Shown in pieces: positions 1 through 12,190 of a DNA stretch of 64,000 nt. The notes beneath the pieces are model-generated. The model was given only the letters and a program-made list of their open reading frames with translations, made no database searches and was not told where the DNA came from. This DNA is from Astrocystis sublimbata (Eukaryota > Ascomycota > Sordariomycetes > Xylariales > Xylariaceae), in contig JAJNNY010000031.1 in assembly GCA_022453515.1 (NCBI GenBank), positions 372,001-436,000 on the forward strand, given 5' to 3'. The first letter of the stretch is position 1; every line of letters begins with the position of its first letter. Made by a program: the position numbers and the translations under genes.

Positions 1-1799
1 AAAGTACAGTGCAGCATGATACACGCTACAGAAAGAAAACTGCTGGGGAGGCAGGCTGCACGTTGCACGTGGTCTTTTTCACCGCCGCGGATCCGAAGAC
101 ATGGCTGCCGGCGCATTCGTTCTTGTTCATGTTTTATCTTGGACTTGAGGTTGATGACGTATCTCTTGTAGCTACAGACTATTTGTTTGAGCCGAGACCA
201 GCGATGAAGTCGTTTCAAAGGTAAGATGGTGTGTCGTATGAACAGTATCCCGCCTTGCCCCCGCCTGGGAAAGGATGCGCTCGGGCACGCTCAACAACGA
301 TGGGCATGCTTTGCTTGGATGGGATCATCCGGACACGCATACAACAGCAGCATGGGGTAATATCTCAAAATTGGGAGTATTCGAGAGGTTTGCTAGAAAA
401 GCGTACCTCAATTAGATCTTTGCGCTCGCTCCACGGCTTGTTGTGATGTCAGTGTCAGTGTCAGTGTCAGTGACATGCATGATTGCGAGTCTTCGGTATG
501 TATGCCAGCAGTGTCAGCCACGAGGCGGAAGGATTCAGAATCGGTACAGTAAACGGCTATAGACTCGACTGCGTGGGACGACGATGCGTCCATGTCGGCA
601 GGGGTTCCAGGGACTGTGCCCCAGAGAAGAGACGAAGACATGTGAAGAATGACAGAAAGGCTACAACAGGACCTACATAGGTTTATACCAAGAAAATGTC
701 ATATACGATGATAGTATTATGAGTGTCTACTTCCACGTTGCATGTTTCAAGTACGAGTAGTATTCGACACAGCGACTTAAACTGATTATTGAAGCCTTCA
801 TGACCCTCCTCGCCTGGCAGAATAACGCAATGGGCAAGAATTAAGTGGAGGGTGCCCACCTGACTGACCCACTACATGGTTAGTACATGAATTCCGGGGT
901 CGATAAAGAACCTAGGCGCTGAAGATGAGCTACCTCGGCATGTGCTCCAGGTCTCCACGGCCGGCACTGCGACGGGCATGATACAGATACAGCCGTTCAT
1001 CCAGCCCAGTTTCTCGGCTGTTCATCCAGGAGATTTACTTACATATCACCTGCACCGTTCCCCTCCATCCCGACTTTTTGCATATCTCACTCCAGCATAG
1101 ACAACTTATTCAACATTGACAACAGGCGCATCACCAACGCATCAAGCTAATTCACAGCTACTTGCTACCTATATAGCTGCCCGGTATATTCCACCGTCGG
1201 TATGGACTCCCACCACCCCGACTCATTTCATTCCATCCAACTAAAGCGCGGGTCCTCGAGCTAACAAGCAAGCGGGATGCAGTAGCTGCGATAACGGTCC
1301 TCATTCGGCACCTACACTCACCTACAGCACAGCCCTGCGGTCGCTGGACTCGACGCCGTTGGGACCACTTTCCCTTAATCCGCAAGGCAGGCATTGAGAA
1401 CGAAAGGTGCTGAGAAGGTTGTCTCGGTCGGCTCCCAAGACATTAGTTGCATCACAGGCGCATCACAAGCCAAAATTCCCCAATCCCTCAACACCGAGCT
1501 ACCTACCGGTCATCGTCATTGGGCAATTGCCACCATATCCCTTTCCTTCCTTGCAGCAATTCCATCTTAATTAGGTAATCCTGCGTGCGACTACCGTTAC
1601 ATTGCCAACAACGACAAATCTATCTACCTATTCATCTGCACGTAACTCTCAAGTCAAGTCACTCGACGACAGACGCCATACCCGACTTAGGTATATTCGA
1701 GAAACGGTCCGATCCGAGACTCGATACCAATACGACACAATACCCACCCACATACCTACCTACACCCGCTCTGTAAGCCAGCCAGCCAGCCCGCCCAAC
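1..1799. other. Intergenic, upstream of PEX11
   Basis: No convincing gene is visible here. The open frames are short, lack recognisable motifs and lie in sequence without codon structure. The stretch holds a hexanucleotide microsatellite (448-471) and one CCTCGG word at 933-938. The last 300 bases, rich in C and A, are probably the 5' leader of the PEX11 gene. Confidence 0.6.
448..471 (+). repeat. (GTCAGT)4 microsatellite
   Basis: Four perfect copies of GTCAGT stand in tandem, in non-coding DNA. Nothing suggests a function. Confidence 0.9.
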
Positions 1800-2639
1800 A
1801 TGGTCGCCGACGCCCTCGTCTACCACCCCTCGGTGTCGCACTACCTGCGCTTCGTCGCGACGACAGCGGGGCGCGACAAGGTTCTGCGTCTGCTGCAGTA
1901 CTTCTCGCGGTTCTACGCGTGGTACCTGCTGCGGACGAACGCGACGCGCACCGAGATCGCGCCCTACGAGGCCGTCAAGAAGTCCTTCGGCGCCACGCGC
2001 AAGCTGCTGCGCGTCGGCAAGAACGTCGAGCACCTGCGCGCCGCCGCCGTCGCCTTCGACTCTCTTTCTTCTTCTGCTAAGGGTGGTGATGCGGTCCTGA
2101 AATACATGGCGCTGGGACGACAGATCGGCTACGCCGGATACTTGTCGGCGGATATATTGACGGTCCCCACCGCCATGGGCATCAAGAAGTGGGATGGCGC
2201 TGTGCGCGCCGGCCGCGAGGCCTCGCGCTTCTGGACTATGGGGCTTGCGTGCTCCGTTTTGGCGCAGGTGTATACGCTGTATCAGCTAAGGCAGCGCGAG
2301 GCGAAGGTCGATAAGAAGGAGGGCGAGGGCGTGGTGGAGGCCAAGAAGATTGCCATGTGAGTTTTGTGAAAATTCTTCTAATTTCCCCGTCGTGGTTTTT
2401 TTCAAGTTGGTGTGGTCATTCATCATCATCTCCATCAGGGGCAGACAACTAACGATTTGATGCGAAATGAAAACAGTGAGCGATACGCCAGCCAGCTGCA
2501 GCTCCTGTCCGATCTCTGCGATCTCACGGTGCCCACGACGGCTCTCGGCTGGGCCAAGTTCGACGATGGCTTCGTCGGCCTCGCGGGTACCCTCAGCAGT
2601 TTGATCGGCATATATAGCCAGTGGAAGAAGACGGCTTAG
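1800..2639 (+). CDS. PEX11: Peroxisomal membrane protein PEX11
   Basis: PEX11 proteins bend and elongate the peroxisomal membrane before division. Exons are 1800-2356 and 2477-2639 and encode 239 aa, close to the usual fungal length of about 235. The donor is GTGAGT and the second exon begins after AAAACAG; joined, the frame continues as ERYASQLQLL and ends SLIGIYSQWKKTA, a typical PEX11 C-terminus in which the last helix precedes a short basic tail. The N-terminal part (HYLRFVATTAGRDKVLRLLQ) is the conserved amphipathic region that remodels membrane. The open frame extends upstream to 1602, but the extension is low-complexity and lacks family similarity, so the ATG at 1800 was chosen. The gene converges with the spherulin-like gene. 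The fatty-acid activating enzyme at 27683 feeds the same organelle, but the two are far apart. Confidence 0.93.
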
Positions 2640-3251
2640 AGGGCGCCTTCGACAGTCGATGATGGGCATAGGTATGGGCATGTTCGTTTCAGTGGGAGCT
2701 GTGAGAGACCGCTCTTTAGGCGATACCGATGAGCAATGCAAAGCAAAGCAAAGCAGACAAATAGAAATAGGTACGTGGTAGCTGTTTCGTGGCACTGCAG
2801 AACTGGGACGGGAGGGGGAGTAAGTTAGGCTTCGAGCCTAGCGACATTACTCGGAGTTGACGACAGAATTGCTGAAGTTGATGTACAAAAACATGCATGG
2901 ACTGGTTGGTTTCGTTGTTTTGTTTACGATTCGCTAGCTGCCGTGTTGGTTTCCCGAGAGCAGTTGGGGATCTGAGTTTGATTAAGCACCTAGTTATTTA
3001 CTTAGCTAGGCAGTCATCACGCATTGCGTATAGTCAATAACCTGAATTTTCTTTGAGTCAATCTCTATCCCTATCCTATTTAACTCTATGGGCCCTTCAT
3101 TACAACAATGGAGACTGTCAACCACATCCAAACCCTTGGATGGGAAGCACGTGACAGATACAGGAAGCTCTATATTTTTGGGGGTAAAAGTGGGAAATTT
3201 TCTCATTATCATTCGCAGAGTCTTCTGGTCCGAACGACTCTTATGGGGGTA
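2640..3251. other. Convergent intergenic spacer
   Basis: This is the 3' flank of PEX11 (+) and of the spherulin-like gene (-). I see only a few GCAAA repeats near 2735-2755 and no gene. Confidence 0.6.
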
Positions 3252-4103
3252 TCAAAACGCCGCAGCCAGCGCCAAAACCGTCGCCGGGCCCGTCGTGAGG
3301 CTATCGTAGCCGCCCGAGCCGAAATACAGCCATCCCAGCGCCGCGTCCTTGGCCTCCTGCACGTAGCTCCTCAGCAACTCCGCGTCCGCCACCCGGCCGT
3401 CGTCGGCCTTGCCGGCGAAGTCGTGTACCAGGACGGCAGACTGGGCGACCAGGTTGTCCCATCCGGGCGTGGTGGCGACAATGGTCTGCTTTCCCTGGTA
3501 GGCGGGGACGTTGGGCTGGTTCAGGGCGCTCTCGAAGGAGACGACGACATCACAGATGCGGTAGTAGTCGGGCGGGGCAGCGGTGCCGAAGTTGCACACG
3601 GCCACAACCTGCTTGGTCCCGAACGCCGTGCGGGCGAACGAGACGGCCGACTCCAGATACTTGACATCGGCCGGGTCCGGGCTCGTCTCGTCGAAGAAGA
3701 TGCCGTCGACCCCGATGTCGATGTCGTTTGCGGTATAGTTGGCCCAGGACGCCCAGGTCGTGATGTTCCGCTGCACCGCCGCCAGTGGCGAGGCCCCGTG
3801 GTCCGTCCGCACGTAGCCGAGCGTCAGCGTGTTGGGCTGTGCGTTGAGCTGCGTCACGCCGTGGATGTAGTTCATGTCGTCGTTCCCCGGCAGCCCTGTC
3901 GGCCCGGGGCCGTTGGATGGGTTGATCACCGCCAGCCAGGGCACATCTGGCGTTACGGTGATGGCTTCGAGCACAGGATTCCAAGCGGCTGCGTTGTCGC
4001 CGGGGTATGTGTAGAGAGGGAGGAGGACGCCTGTTGCGGAAACGGCAGTGCTTGCTGCTAGCAGCAGTGCCGGGGCGGCGGCTACCGTGCGGATGAAGGC
4101 CAT
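3252..4103 (-). CDS. Secreted spherulin-4 family protein (GH135-like)
   Basis: A single exon encodes 283 aa. Residues 1-23 form a signal peptide (a hydrophobic run of A and L ending in AVSA), so the product is probably secreted or wall-associated. The mature part matches the spherulin-4 fold: LLPLYTYPG near residue 28, WLAVINPSNGPG near 56, GYVRTDHG near 97, GVDGIFFDET near 131-140 and a late GWLYFGSGGYDSL. Family knowledge: Aspergillus Sph3 (GH135), which cleaves galactosaminogalactan, belongs here; the acidic pair in FFDE (D138, E139) fits its catalytic site. The frame extends 21 codons further upstream, but only the ATG at 4103 puts the signal peptide at the start. The hydrophobic C-terminus is short, so a GPI anchor is possible but weak. 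The substrate is not shown by sequence. Confidence 0.88.
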   Translation of the reverse strand: MAFIRTVAAAPALLLAASTAVSATGVLLPLYTYPGDNAAAWNPVLEAITVTPDVPWLAVINPSNGPGPTGLPGNDDMNYIHGVTQLNAQPNTLTLGYVRTDHGASPLAAVQRNITTWASWANYTANDIDIGVDGIFFDETSPDPADVKYLESAVSFARTAFGTKQVVAVCNFGTAAPPDYYRICDVVVSFESALNQPNVPAYQGKQTIVATTPGWDNLVAQSAVLVHDFAGKADDGRVADAELLRSYVQEAKDAALGWLYFGSGGYDSLTTGPATVLALAAAF

Positions 4104-6941
4104 TTTTGGTTCTTCTTTGTTGGAAAACGAGCGTGGGGACCGATGTTCGAGGTCGCAGGATAGCAATGGAGAGGGAAGAGAGCAAGCAGACAGGATGCAT
4201 TCTCCAATGCATTATTATGAGATTGCATTTTGCCTACCGTGACGTACTCTGCATACGTACGCATATTCAGCTCTTGATGGCTTTTTACTAGTACAATCCT
4301 GAAGGCTGTTAGTATGGAGCTTTGGGCAGGTGTTATTTATCCAAGGGCGAGCCTGGTTTCACGCGTTTCCGCCATGGCGTTGGGACGGTTGCCGCACGGA
4401 GGCAGGAAAACCCACATGAAGACCAAGATCTGCCAGGGACTAGTTGGTCGATCCGCTGAGATGGGACGTGTTCATTGGTAGAGGGCGTAAGGCGCCGTCC
4501 ATCATCATCAATCCCCGTCTCCCGATTCCTGCTTTTCCGTAAATAGCAGCGAGGTAGTATGACGCTAAAACAAAATAGAGATGAGCGAGGGCAAGTTGGT
4601 AAATACCTGCTCGACTGCTATTGTTCATGAATAGAAGCAGGCCGGCTATTCGAACATTGAAAATTGCTATATGGACTTTCATTCAGAATAGATTGAAAAA
4701 CATGTCCACTTGGAAGGCTCGAATCCTTGTACTGATCCCTATCGTCAATGTGCGAGTAGCTGACGTGGAATAATGGTAAAGTCGGGTCGATGCATCGGGA
4801 ATTTCCGACTCATGGATTTACATAAGGGCACTCGCCGCCGCCCACAAGGGGGTTAGCCATTTGTCCGCGTCGAGGACATGCCCCATACGACAACTCATAT
4901 CGTTTCTCTCAAAATTATGATATCGAGTCAAGTTCAACTCAACTCACTGCAAGCAGCGTCGGTCTGGACTTCGAGCTGAAAGAAATAATTTCTGAGATCC
5001 GTTATCTGTGCCGATGGCCATTGCCCAATCCTCGAGCTAGGGAACCCAACTGAACGAGCTACTTGATGTCCAACATTGACGAATGTCGAACTCATTGCCT
5101 CATCATAGAATTCTCTTCACGCGTCCGTCAACCGCCATGGGTATTCCAATCATGTCAGCGATTCACATACCTACTTTCCAGAGTGCCAGGTTGTCGGACC
5201 TTGGTGTTGAGAAAATTTAGTGTACCAAGTGAAGAGACTGTGCCTTCCATAGCAGGTACTTTACCTATTGCGGGCGAACTCTCGGCTAGGCCGACTTCAC
5301 TTCGGTACTCTTGCCAATCAGATTGAGCGTTCACTCCCCATCATCTCCGTAAGCAGTACAATGTTAGTGGTACACTCATTCGAGATCTAGCACGTGTAAA
5401 TGTAACGGGCACCGTTAAGTAGGTATCGTAGACCGAGCGACTGTGGTCCTTCCTTCGGATAGATATACAGACCGTTCTTATCTCGGTTGACCTGCTGTCG
5501 TAATGAACAACGGTTGCATCCTGCGTCGCCCGCCAAGCGAACTGCTAAGTACGTCTGTCTCCGCGAAGAACGGTTGCTTGTTTTGGCACTCGGTGTGGTC
5601 AAGAATCCATTCGGGTTTGTAAACACCCCAATGCCATGTGGCAAATCTGCAATTGAAGCCTTGGAAAAAGCTTGTCTCAACTTACTAGTAGTCAGCGATT
5701 TGCCGGAGTCTAAGAAGTGTAGTAAAAGCCGACGTGGGTATTCTTGCTATGGCTTCGTCTGGGTCTTTTGTAATTGCTTCTCGGACGGTGGGCTAAGCAT
5801 TGGCACGAGGCCAAAAGACAGCCTCTGATAGGTCAAGAGTTCCAACGCAGAGCTTCGGGGGCAGGGGTCGGTCCTCATGGGTCACAAGGGCACTTTGTCC
5901 TTCTCATCGACCTTAAGCTGTAATGAGAGAGCAGAACTGATGGTTGCAATAGTCAGATGAAGGCCGTGGAGGCTCTCGGTGGAATGGTAATGTTTTGGGT
6001 GTCAGAGATTGTAGGTATTGTATGTACGCATATTGAGAAAGCTCCACGTCGGATGACAGCCGACAATTGATTGCGTACAGTTGTTCACTAGAGTCTAGCT
6101 GGCCTCGGCACAGGCTGACATGCCCTCAGCTTCAGCTGTCGAACTGAATGTCCCCACTTGCAGCCGATGGCCCCCTGTCAATTTCTCCATATGCACACTA
6201 GCTAGCTCGGCTAGGGTGGGGTATCGCAAGCTATATCCAGCGCTAAGCCGAGATAGGATGTTCAACATGGCAGAATCCTACTTAACCATTACACATGCGT
6301 GCGAGAAGAAAGAAACGATACTCTTCTGTCTCTTTGACGATTTTCGATGCCATGTTACATTTACATGGAAGAGAGGGCTTGGGTTGCAACTGCATCGTTG
6401 ATCTGAACCAAGCGCCGTATCCACGGTTGACAATCATCTGGGTTGGATGCTCCGACAAATGATGCTTGCTCAAGATTCAGTGTTGCATTGCAACCTGAAG
6501 TGTTGTTGGCCCATGTACATGTAATAGGCCATGATGACATGGGATTTGCAGACGTCTAATGTACATCCCATGTCAGCCACGGCTACCCATTTGCCTATCT
6601 CGCCTGTCTGGCAGCCGGGAGCCACTATGGACCAACATACAGATAGCAGATATGGCACTTAACGTACGTAGTAGCAGGGTCGGAAATACAAATGCTTAAA
6701 GGTGACTTACACGTGCCCTTTTTTGCGCCGCGCCTCTCCCACGCATCTTTCATTCTAAACTTTATATTCCCTCCCTCGCCGAGATTGAGTTCCTTCAAGT
6801 CCTACTCCACCTTCACCAACCATTCCAGGACTTCTCATCCCTACATGGTGCTTTTGTCCTGTTCGGAATAATAGTAACCTCCCCATGATACTACTTACAC
6901 CAGGTAATTACCCATAATACTACAACTCGACAAGAGAAACC
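4104..6941. other. Long intergenic region without a recognisable gene
   Basis: This 2.8 kb stretch separates two divergent genes. Short open frames (for example 5487-5828) show no domain, no credible splice extension and no codon bias. The only site called is the CACGTG at 6710-6715. The last 250 bases are CT-rich, as expected for the promoter and leader of the transporter gene. Confidence 0.55.
6710..6715 (+). promoter_or_regulatory. CACGTG E-box, possible Pho4/NUC-1 site
   Basis: A perfect CACGTG palindrome lies about 230 bases upstream of the GIT1-like permease. Known biology: the bHLH factors Pho4 (yeast) and NUC-1 (Neurospora) bind this core in phosphate-starvation promoters, and GIT1 in yeast is phosphate-regulated. 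One hexamer is weak evidence by itself. Confidence 0.35.
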
Positions 6942-8828
6942 ATGTTTGGATCCAAAGCACCCCCGGCACAGGGGGATGACAAGGAGGCGCCCGCATCGCC
7001 TGTCGTCAACGACGCCGAGGCCTCGAGCGGACTACCTCCCATCGACCAGAAGCCGTTCATGGAGGCTATCTGGCCCGTCTTAGCCTGCGGCGCCGGTCTC
7101 TTCTCCGACGGCTACATCAACAACGTACGTCCGAATACCCCGATCGAGCTTCATCCGAGCCAACTAACAGCGTCCCACTTTCTCAGGTCATCGGCTCCGT
7201 GAGCACCGTATTTACCTACCAATATGGCGACGTCTGGAGCAAGTCTCAATCCGCCAAAGTCGTCTCAGCTATCGCATTCGCCGGAACCGTACGCGCTCCA
7301 CTCCCCGCCGCTACCCCAGATCTTGCACTATCAACGCGCCCCACGAAGACTCTGGTTGACTAACTCGCTGGATCATGCGCGTAATAGGTCGTTGGTCAAT
7401 TGATATTCGGATATACCGCCGATCGATGGTCCCGGACAGGCTCGCTTTTAATCTCCACCATCATCCTAATCGTATTCACCGCGCTCGCCGCTGGCTCTTA
7501 CTACCATGGAGATACAATCGGCATGTTCAATATTCTGGCTGCTTGGCGATTCTTCGTAAGTGCATTCCCTATTTATGCTGATGCGAACAAGTGACTAACG
7601 GGACTTGCAGGTCGGAATTGGCATTGGAGGTAAGAAGAAAATCCTTGATTAAAATTGTCCTGCAATTTCAACTAAGAACCCGTTCAGGCGAATATCCGGC
7701 TGGCAGTGTGAGCTGCGCGGAGTCCACCGGTGAGCTCCAAGGAGGGAGCCGAAATCGCTGGTTCATTCTATTCACCAACTCGATGATCGATTGGGGGTTC
7801 GTCATCGGCGCCTTCGTCCCCTACGTCGTTGCCGCCGCCGCCTCGAACAAGTACTTTGGCACCATCTGGAGAACGAGTCTGGGCATTGGCGTCGTCTTCC
7901 CGCTGATCTTGTTCGTCCTGCGTCTGAAGCTCAAGGAGCCCGAGGAATTCTCCCGAAATTCGATGAAGAATGTGCGCACGCCTTACCGACTAGTCCTGAA
8001 GTTTTACGGCTTCCGTCTGCTCGTGGTCAGTTTGATCTGGTTCATATACGACGTAAGTAGCACAATCATTTTGGTAAATCACTATGACACAGGAGCTCTA
8101 AAACCCTACAGTTCTCAACCTATGCCTTTGGCATCTACTCTAGTCCCATCCTTGCCAACATTTACGGCTCGAGTGCGCCACTCACCACCGTTTTCGGTTG
8201 GAACACGGTGCTCAACTTGTTCTACATACCCGGCACCATGCTCGGCGCCCCTGTAAGCGATCGCCTGGGACCTCGCTACACTTTGATCATCGGCTTCCTC
8301 ACGCAATCGATCGTGGGATTCATTATGGCCGGCACGTACACCTACCTGTCCAAGCCCCAGTACATCGGCGCCTTCGTCGTCGTCTACGGCATCTTCCTCT
8401 CCCTCGGAGAGTTCGGCCCGGGGAACAACATCGGCCTATTAGCGGCCAAGACGTGCGCGACCGGCGTCCGAGGCCAATATTACGGTATCGCGGCGGCCAT
8501 CGGCAAGATTGGGGCCTTCGTCGGCGTCTACGTCTTCCCCTACATCCAAGCGGCGGGCGGTGATTCGACCAGCGCGGCATATTACCAGTACCCCTTCTTC
8601 GTCAGTTCGAGCCTGTGCATCTTCGCTGCGGCCCTCGCCTTCTTCCTGCTGCCGAACGTCGGCCAGGATACCATTACGTTGGAGGACGAGAAGTTCCGCG
8701 ACTACCTGACGGCACACGGTTGGGATGTGCGTCAGCTCGGGTTAAAGGTGGGCGAGAGCGTTGACACGTTGCCGAGAGAGACCGAACGAACGACGACCTC
8801 AGGGGAGAATAAAGCGGAAGCCCACTAA
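6942..8828 (+). CDS. GIT1-like MFS glycerophosphoinositol/phosphate permease
   Basis: This is a plasma-membrane proton symporter of the major facilitator superfamily. Exons are 6942-7124, 7187-7288, 7388-7555, 7611-7629, 7688-8052 and 8112-8828, giving 517 aa; all phases agree. The N-terminal cytoplasmic tail (about 45 aa) precedes the first helix. The loop FGYTADRWSRTG is the MFS motif A region, and GIGIGGEYPAGSVSCAEST is the signature of the GIT1 and phosphate-permease branch. A second six-helix half follows a loop rich in charged residues (LKLKEPEEFSRNS). The tail after the last helix (LPNVGQDT onward) is hydrophilic. Exon 4 has only 19 nt. The likely cargo is glycerophosphoinositol, glycerophosphocholine or phosphate; sequence alone cannot choose among them. 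Confidence 0.88.
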
Positions 8829-9951
8829 TCACCGTGCATATGCATGTTATGTTCGCCTTTTGATCATATCGTCGTCTGGTTCTGCCTTTATGAAGTCAGC
8901 CAGTCATCTTATTTACTTGGCGTAGAACAACAGCCTTCTTATTTATAGTGTTAATGCCGTATATAATGCGAAATATAATGTCAGCGTTTGGATAGTTCAA
9001 ATCTTCGACTTCTGGCCTAGCCATTCAATATCTGTGAAGCTGAGATTCCAGAGTTGGCTCTTTTGAAAGGTTATCTATCGCCTTTCTCGAGCCCCCTTTT
9101 AGGTATTTTTTTTGTCAAACCCCCACCCCCTTAAGACTTAATGTGAAATATTACATTTCGAACCAAGTCGAACATTCAATTGCCGCCTGAACCCAACCAA
9201 GCGTTACGAGAGTGTCTTCTCGGGTACTACGTGTTGACCCACATGACCATCCCCCATTCTACACGGCCAATTCTAAATACACAGCGAGCGATGAGTATCA
9301 CGTAGTTGCTTTCTGTTCACTATAAATCTACCCCCGTGGACAAATACCTCTTTTCCGTGCTCAAGTACGTCGATCTAAAACCATAGCATAGAGCAACCGA
9401 GTACTTTTACATGACACGTGAGACTAAGTAGGTAGGTAGGTATTTCGCAAACACCTGAGTATGATCCAGAACCATTTCAGAACAGAAACGTCACGTCATA
9501 ATTAGTGCAGTAGCACTTAGGAATGAGTTCTCAGAGAAGAGGCGCACCGCGAGTACTAATTCCGTCAAATACATCTATCTGCCAATCTTCCCACTCCACC
9601 AGCTCATGGTGAGTAGTACGTCTTCCGCACGGGCGCTCAAATCAATCACCGAGGCCTCACTCCACACAGGTAGAATTTGGGCGCTTCTCTATAATCCCCT
9701 AGAACAATTAGCTCCTATACCTACATGGTCATGCCCTAATGACGAATGGTGATATTTCCCGAATCGCCGGGCCGGCCATTGCCGAATCATTCAACTTAGC
9801 AATAGCCCCTCGCGACATGACTACAATTAGGCTAATGTCCTCCATTCAGTTGATCAGATGAGAGATTGATGTGAGGAAATTTTTAACTTTCTTTTGTGTA
9901 CGCCAGTTTATGCTATAGAAACATTGGTCTAAGTAACAATAATGGTCAAGA
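8829..9951. other. Convergent intergenic spacer
   Basis: This lies between the 3' ends of the permease and BiP. It is AT-rich with short homopolymers (9105-9130) and a (GTAG) tract near 9428-9441. I see no gene. Confidence 0.6.
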
Positions 9952-12190
9952 TTACAACTCGTCATGGCCACTGGGCTCATCGTCGTCATCCGCACCACCA
10001 GCTCCCGCGTACATCTTAGATGTGATGGGGTAGGCAACGCCTGACAATTTCTCCTTCTGCTCCTCAAAGTCCTCAGCCGAAGCCATGGCGGCATTCTCCT
10101 CAAGCCACTCTGTGGTCTCCTTAACAGCGTCGAGGATCTATAGACCAGGTTAGTATCGAGTTGTTGGTAAGAGTTTAGTGGAACTTACGGTTTCCTTCTC
10201 GTCCTCGTCAATCTTACCGCCAAGACCGTCCTCGTCGTTGACCTGGTTCTTCAGGTTGAAAGCGTAGTTCTCGAGGCCGTTACGGGCTTCGATACGTTCG
10301 CGGGTAGCCTTATCTTCCTCGGCGTACTTCTCAGCCTCGGCAACCATGCGGTCGATCTCGTCCTGGGTGAGACGACCCTTGTCGTTGGTGATGGTGATGG
10401 TCTCGGTCTTTCCAGTTCCCTTGTCGGAGGCGGACACCTTAAGAATTCCGTTGGCATCGAGCTCGAATGAGACTTCGATTTGGGGAACACCACGGGGCGC
10501 AGGGGGGATGTTGGTCAGCTCAAACTTGCCGAGGATGTTGTTGTCCTTGGTCATGGATCGCTCGCCCTCGAAAACCTGAATCAGGACGACGGGCTGGTTA
10601 TCGGCAGCAGTCGAGAAGATCTGACTCTTGCGGGTGGGGATAGCAGTGTTACGGGGGATAAGCTTGGTCATGACACCACCGGTGGTTTCAATTCCGAGGG
10701 TCAATGGGTTGACGTCCATGAGGACAAGGTCGATCGTACCCTCCTCGCCCGAAAGAATACCGGCTTGGACAGCGGCACCGAAAGCAACAGCCTCGTCAGG
10801 GTTAATACCCTTGCTAGCTTGCTTACCGCCAAAGTACTCCTCAAGAAGCTCCTGGACCTTGGGAATACGAGTAGAGCCACCGACAAGAACGATGTCGTCA
10901 ATGTCTTCCTTCTTTTTCCCAGCGTCGTTGAGAACCTGCTTGACGGGTCCGAGAGTTCGCTTGAAGAGATCCATGTTGAGCTCCTCAAACTTGGCCCGGG
11001 TCAAGGTCTCGGTGAAATCCTTGCCCTCGAAGAATGACTCAATTTCGATGCGGGCGGTCTTCTGGGAAGAGAGGGTACGCTTGGCCTTTTCGGCCTCACG
11101 CTTCAGCTTACCCATAGCCTTAGCATCCTTGGTGATGTCGACAGAGTTCTTCTTGTTGTACGACTTGGCCCAGAAGTTGATGATTCTCTGGTCGAAATCC
11201 TCACCACCGAGATGGGTGTCACCAGCGGTAGCCAAAACCTCGAATACACCCTCATCGATAGACAGGAGGGACACATCGAAAGTACCACCACCAAGATCGT
11301 AGACGACGATGTGGCTTTCTCCCTTGTTCTTGTCCAGACCGTATGCAATAGCAGCGGCGGTAGGCTCGTTGACGATACGCAGAACGTTGAGACCGGCAAT
11401 GACACCAGCATCCTTGGTAGCCTGCCTCTGGTTGTCGTTGAAGTAGGCGGGAACAGTGACGACGGCGTGGGTAACCTTCTTGCCGAGGTAGGATTCGGCG
11501 ACCTCCTTCATCTTGCCGAGAATGACGGCAGAGATCTCTTCGGGGGTAAACTTCTTGGGCGAACCGTGGACGTCGACCTGAACGATGGGCTTGCCATCCT
11601 TCTCGACAACCTTGTAAGGGAAGTGCTTGAGATCGCTCTGGAGAGTCTTCTCACTCCATTTGCGGCCGATAAAACGCCTGAGAGTTTCGTTGTTAGTTAA
11701 ACCGTTGTAGGTGGGTCAATTGGAGACACGGATCAGGAAATCCATCCCCGCGCTGGTTTGAGGGGATGAGCATGACTTACTTGACATCAAAGATGGTGTT
11801 GAATGGGTTGTTGGCTGCTTGTTGTTTCGCAGCGTCTCCGACTAACCGTTCGTCTTCGGTGAAGGCGACGTATGAGGGGGTGATACGGTTTCCTTGGTCG
11901 TTGACGAGAATCTCGACCTTGCCCTTCTGCATCACACCGACGCAAGAGTACGTTGTTCCCAAATCCTGTGCGCAAGATGGTATCAGTAAACCGTATCCGA
12001 GGGACGAGAAACGTAGGCTCTCGCCTGCGCTCAAGCTGGGTCGACTTACGATTCCGATGACTGTGCCATACTCCTGGTCCGACTCCTGGGCATTGACGCT
12101 CGAGACGAAGGCAAGTGGGCTAAATAGTAGAAGGCTCCAGGCGATCATGCCAATGGCGATCGCCCAGTAGCTCTGGGAGCGTCGAGCCAT
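9952..12190 (-). CDS. KAR2: ER Hsp70 chaperone BiP/Kar2
   Basis: BiP is the ATP-driven chaperone of the ER lumen: it pulls proteins through Sec61, folds them and senses unfolded-protein stress. Exons on the minus strand are 12050-12190, 11781-11965, 10189-11677 and 9952-10137, giving 666 aa. Residues 1 to about 34 are a signal peptide (an LLLFSPLAF core, cleavage near SSVNA). Hsp70 marks are all present: [39 protein letters not shown] and [12 protein letters not shown] in the ATPase half, then the substrate-binding region ([18 protein letters not shown]). The last exon supplies the lid helices and ends in HDEL, the ER retention signal, which proves the compartment. The codon-rich third exon also carries long antisense frames, which are shadows. 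Confidence 0.98.

Noticed and set aside
3108..4061. A 317-aa plus-strand frame
   Set aside because: It is the antisense shadow of the spherulin-like gene, with R/V/G-rich composition and no domain.
5487..5828. 113-aa frame in the large spacer
   Set aside because: No motif, no promoter feature, and a C/W/R-scattered composition typical of chance frames.
10480..11302. Long plus-strand frames over BiP
   Set aside because: They mirror the strongly biased codons of BiP exon 3; the minus-strand product is certain.
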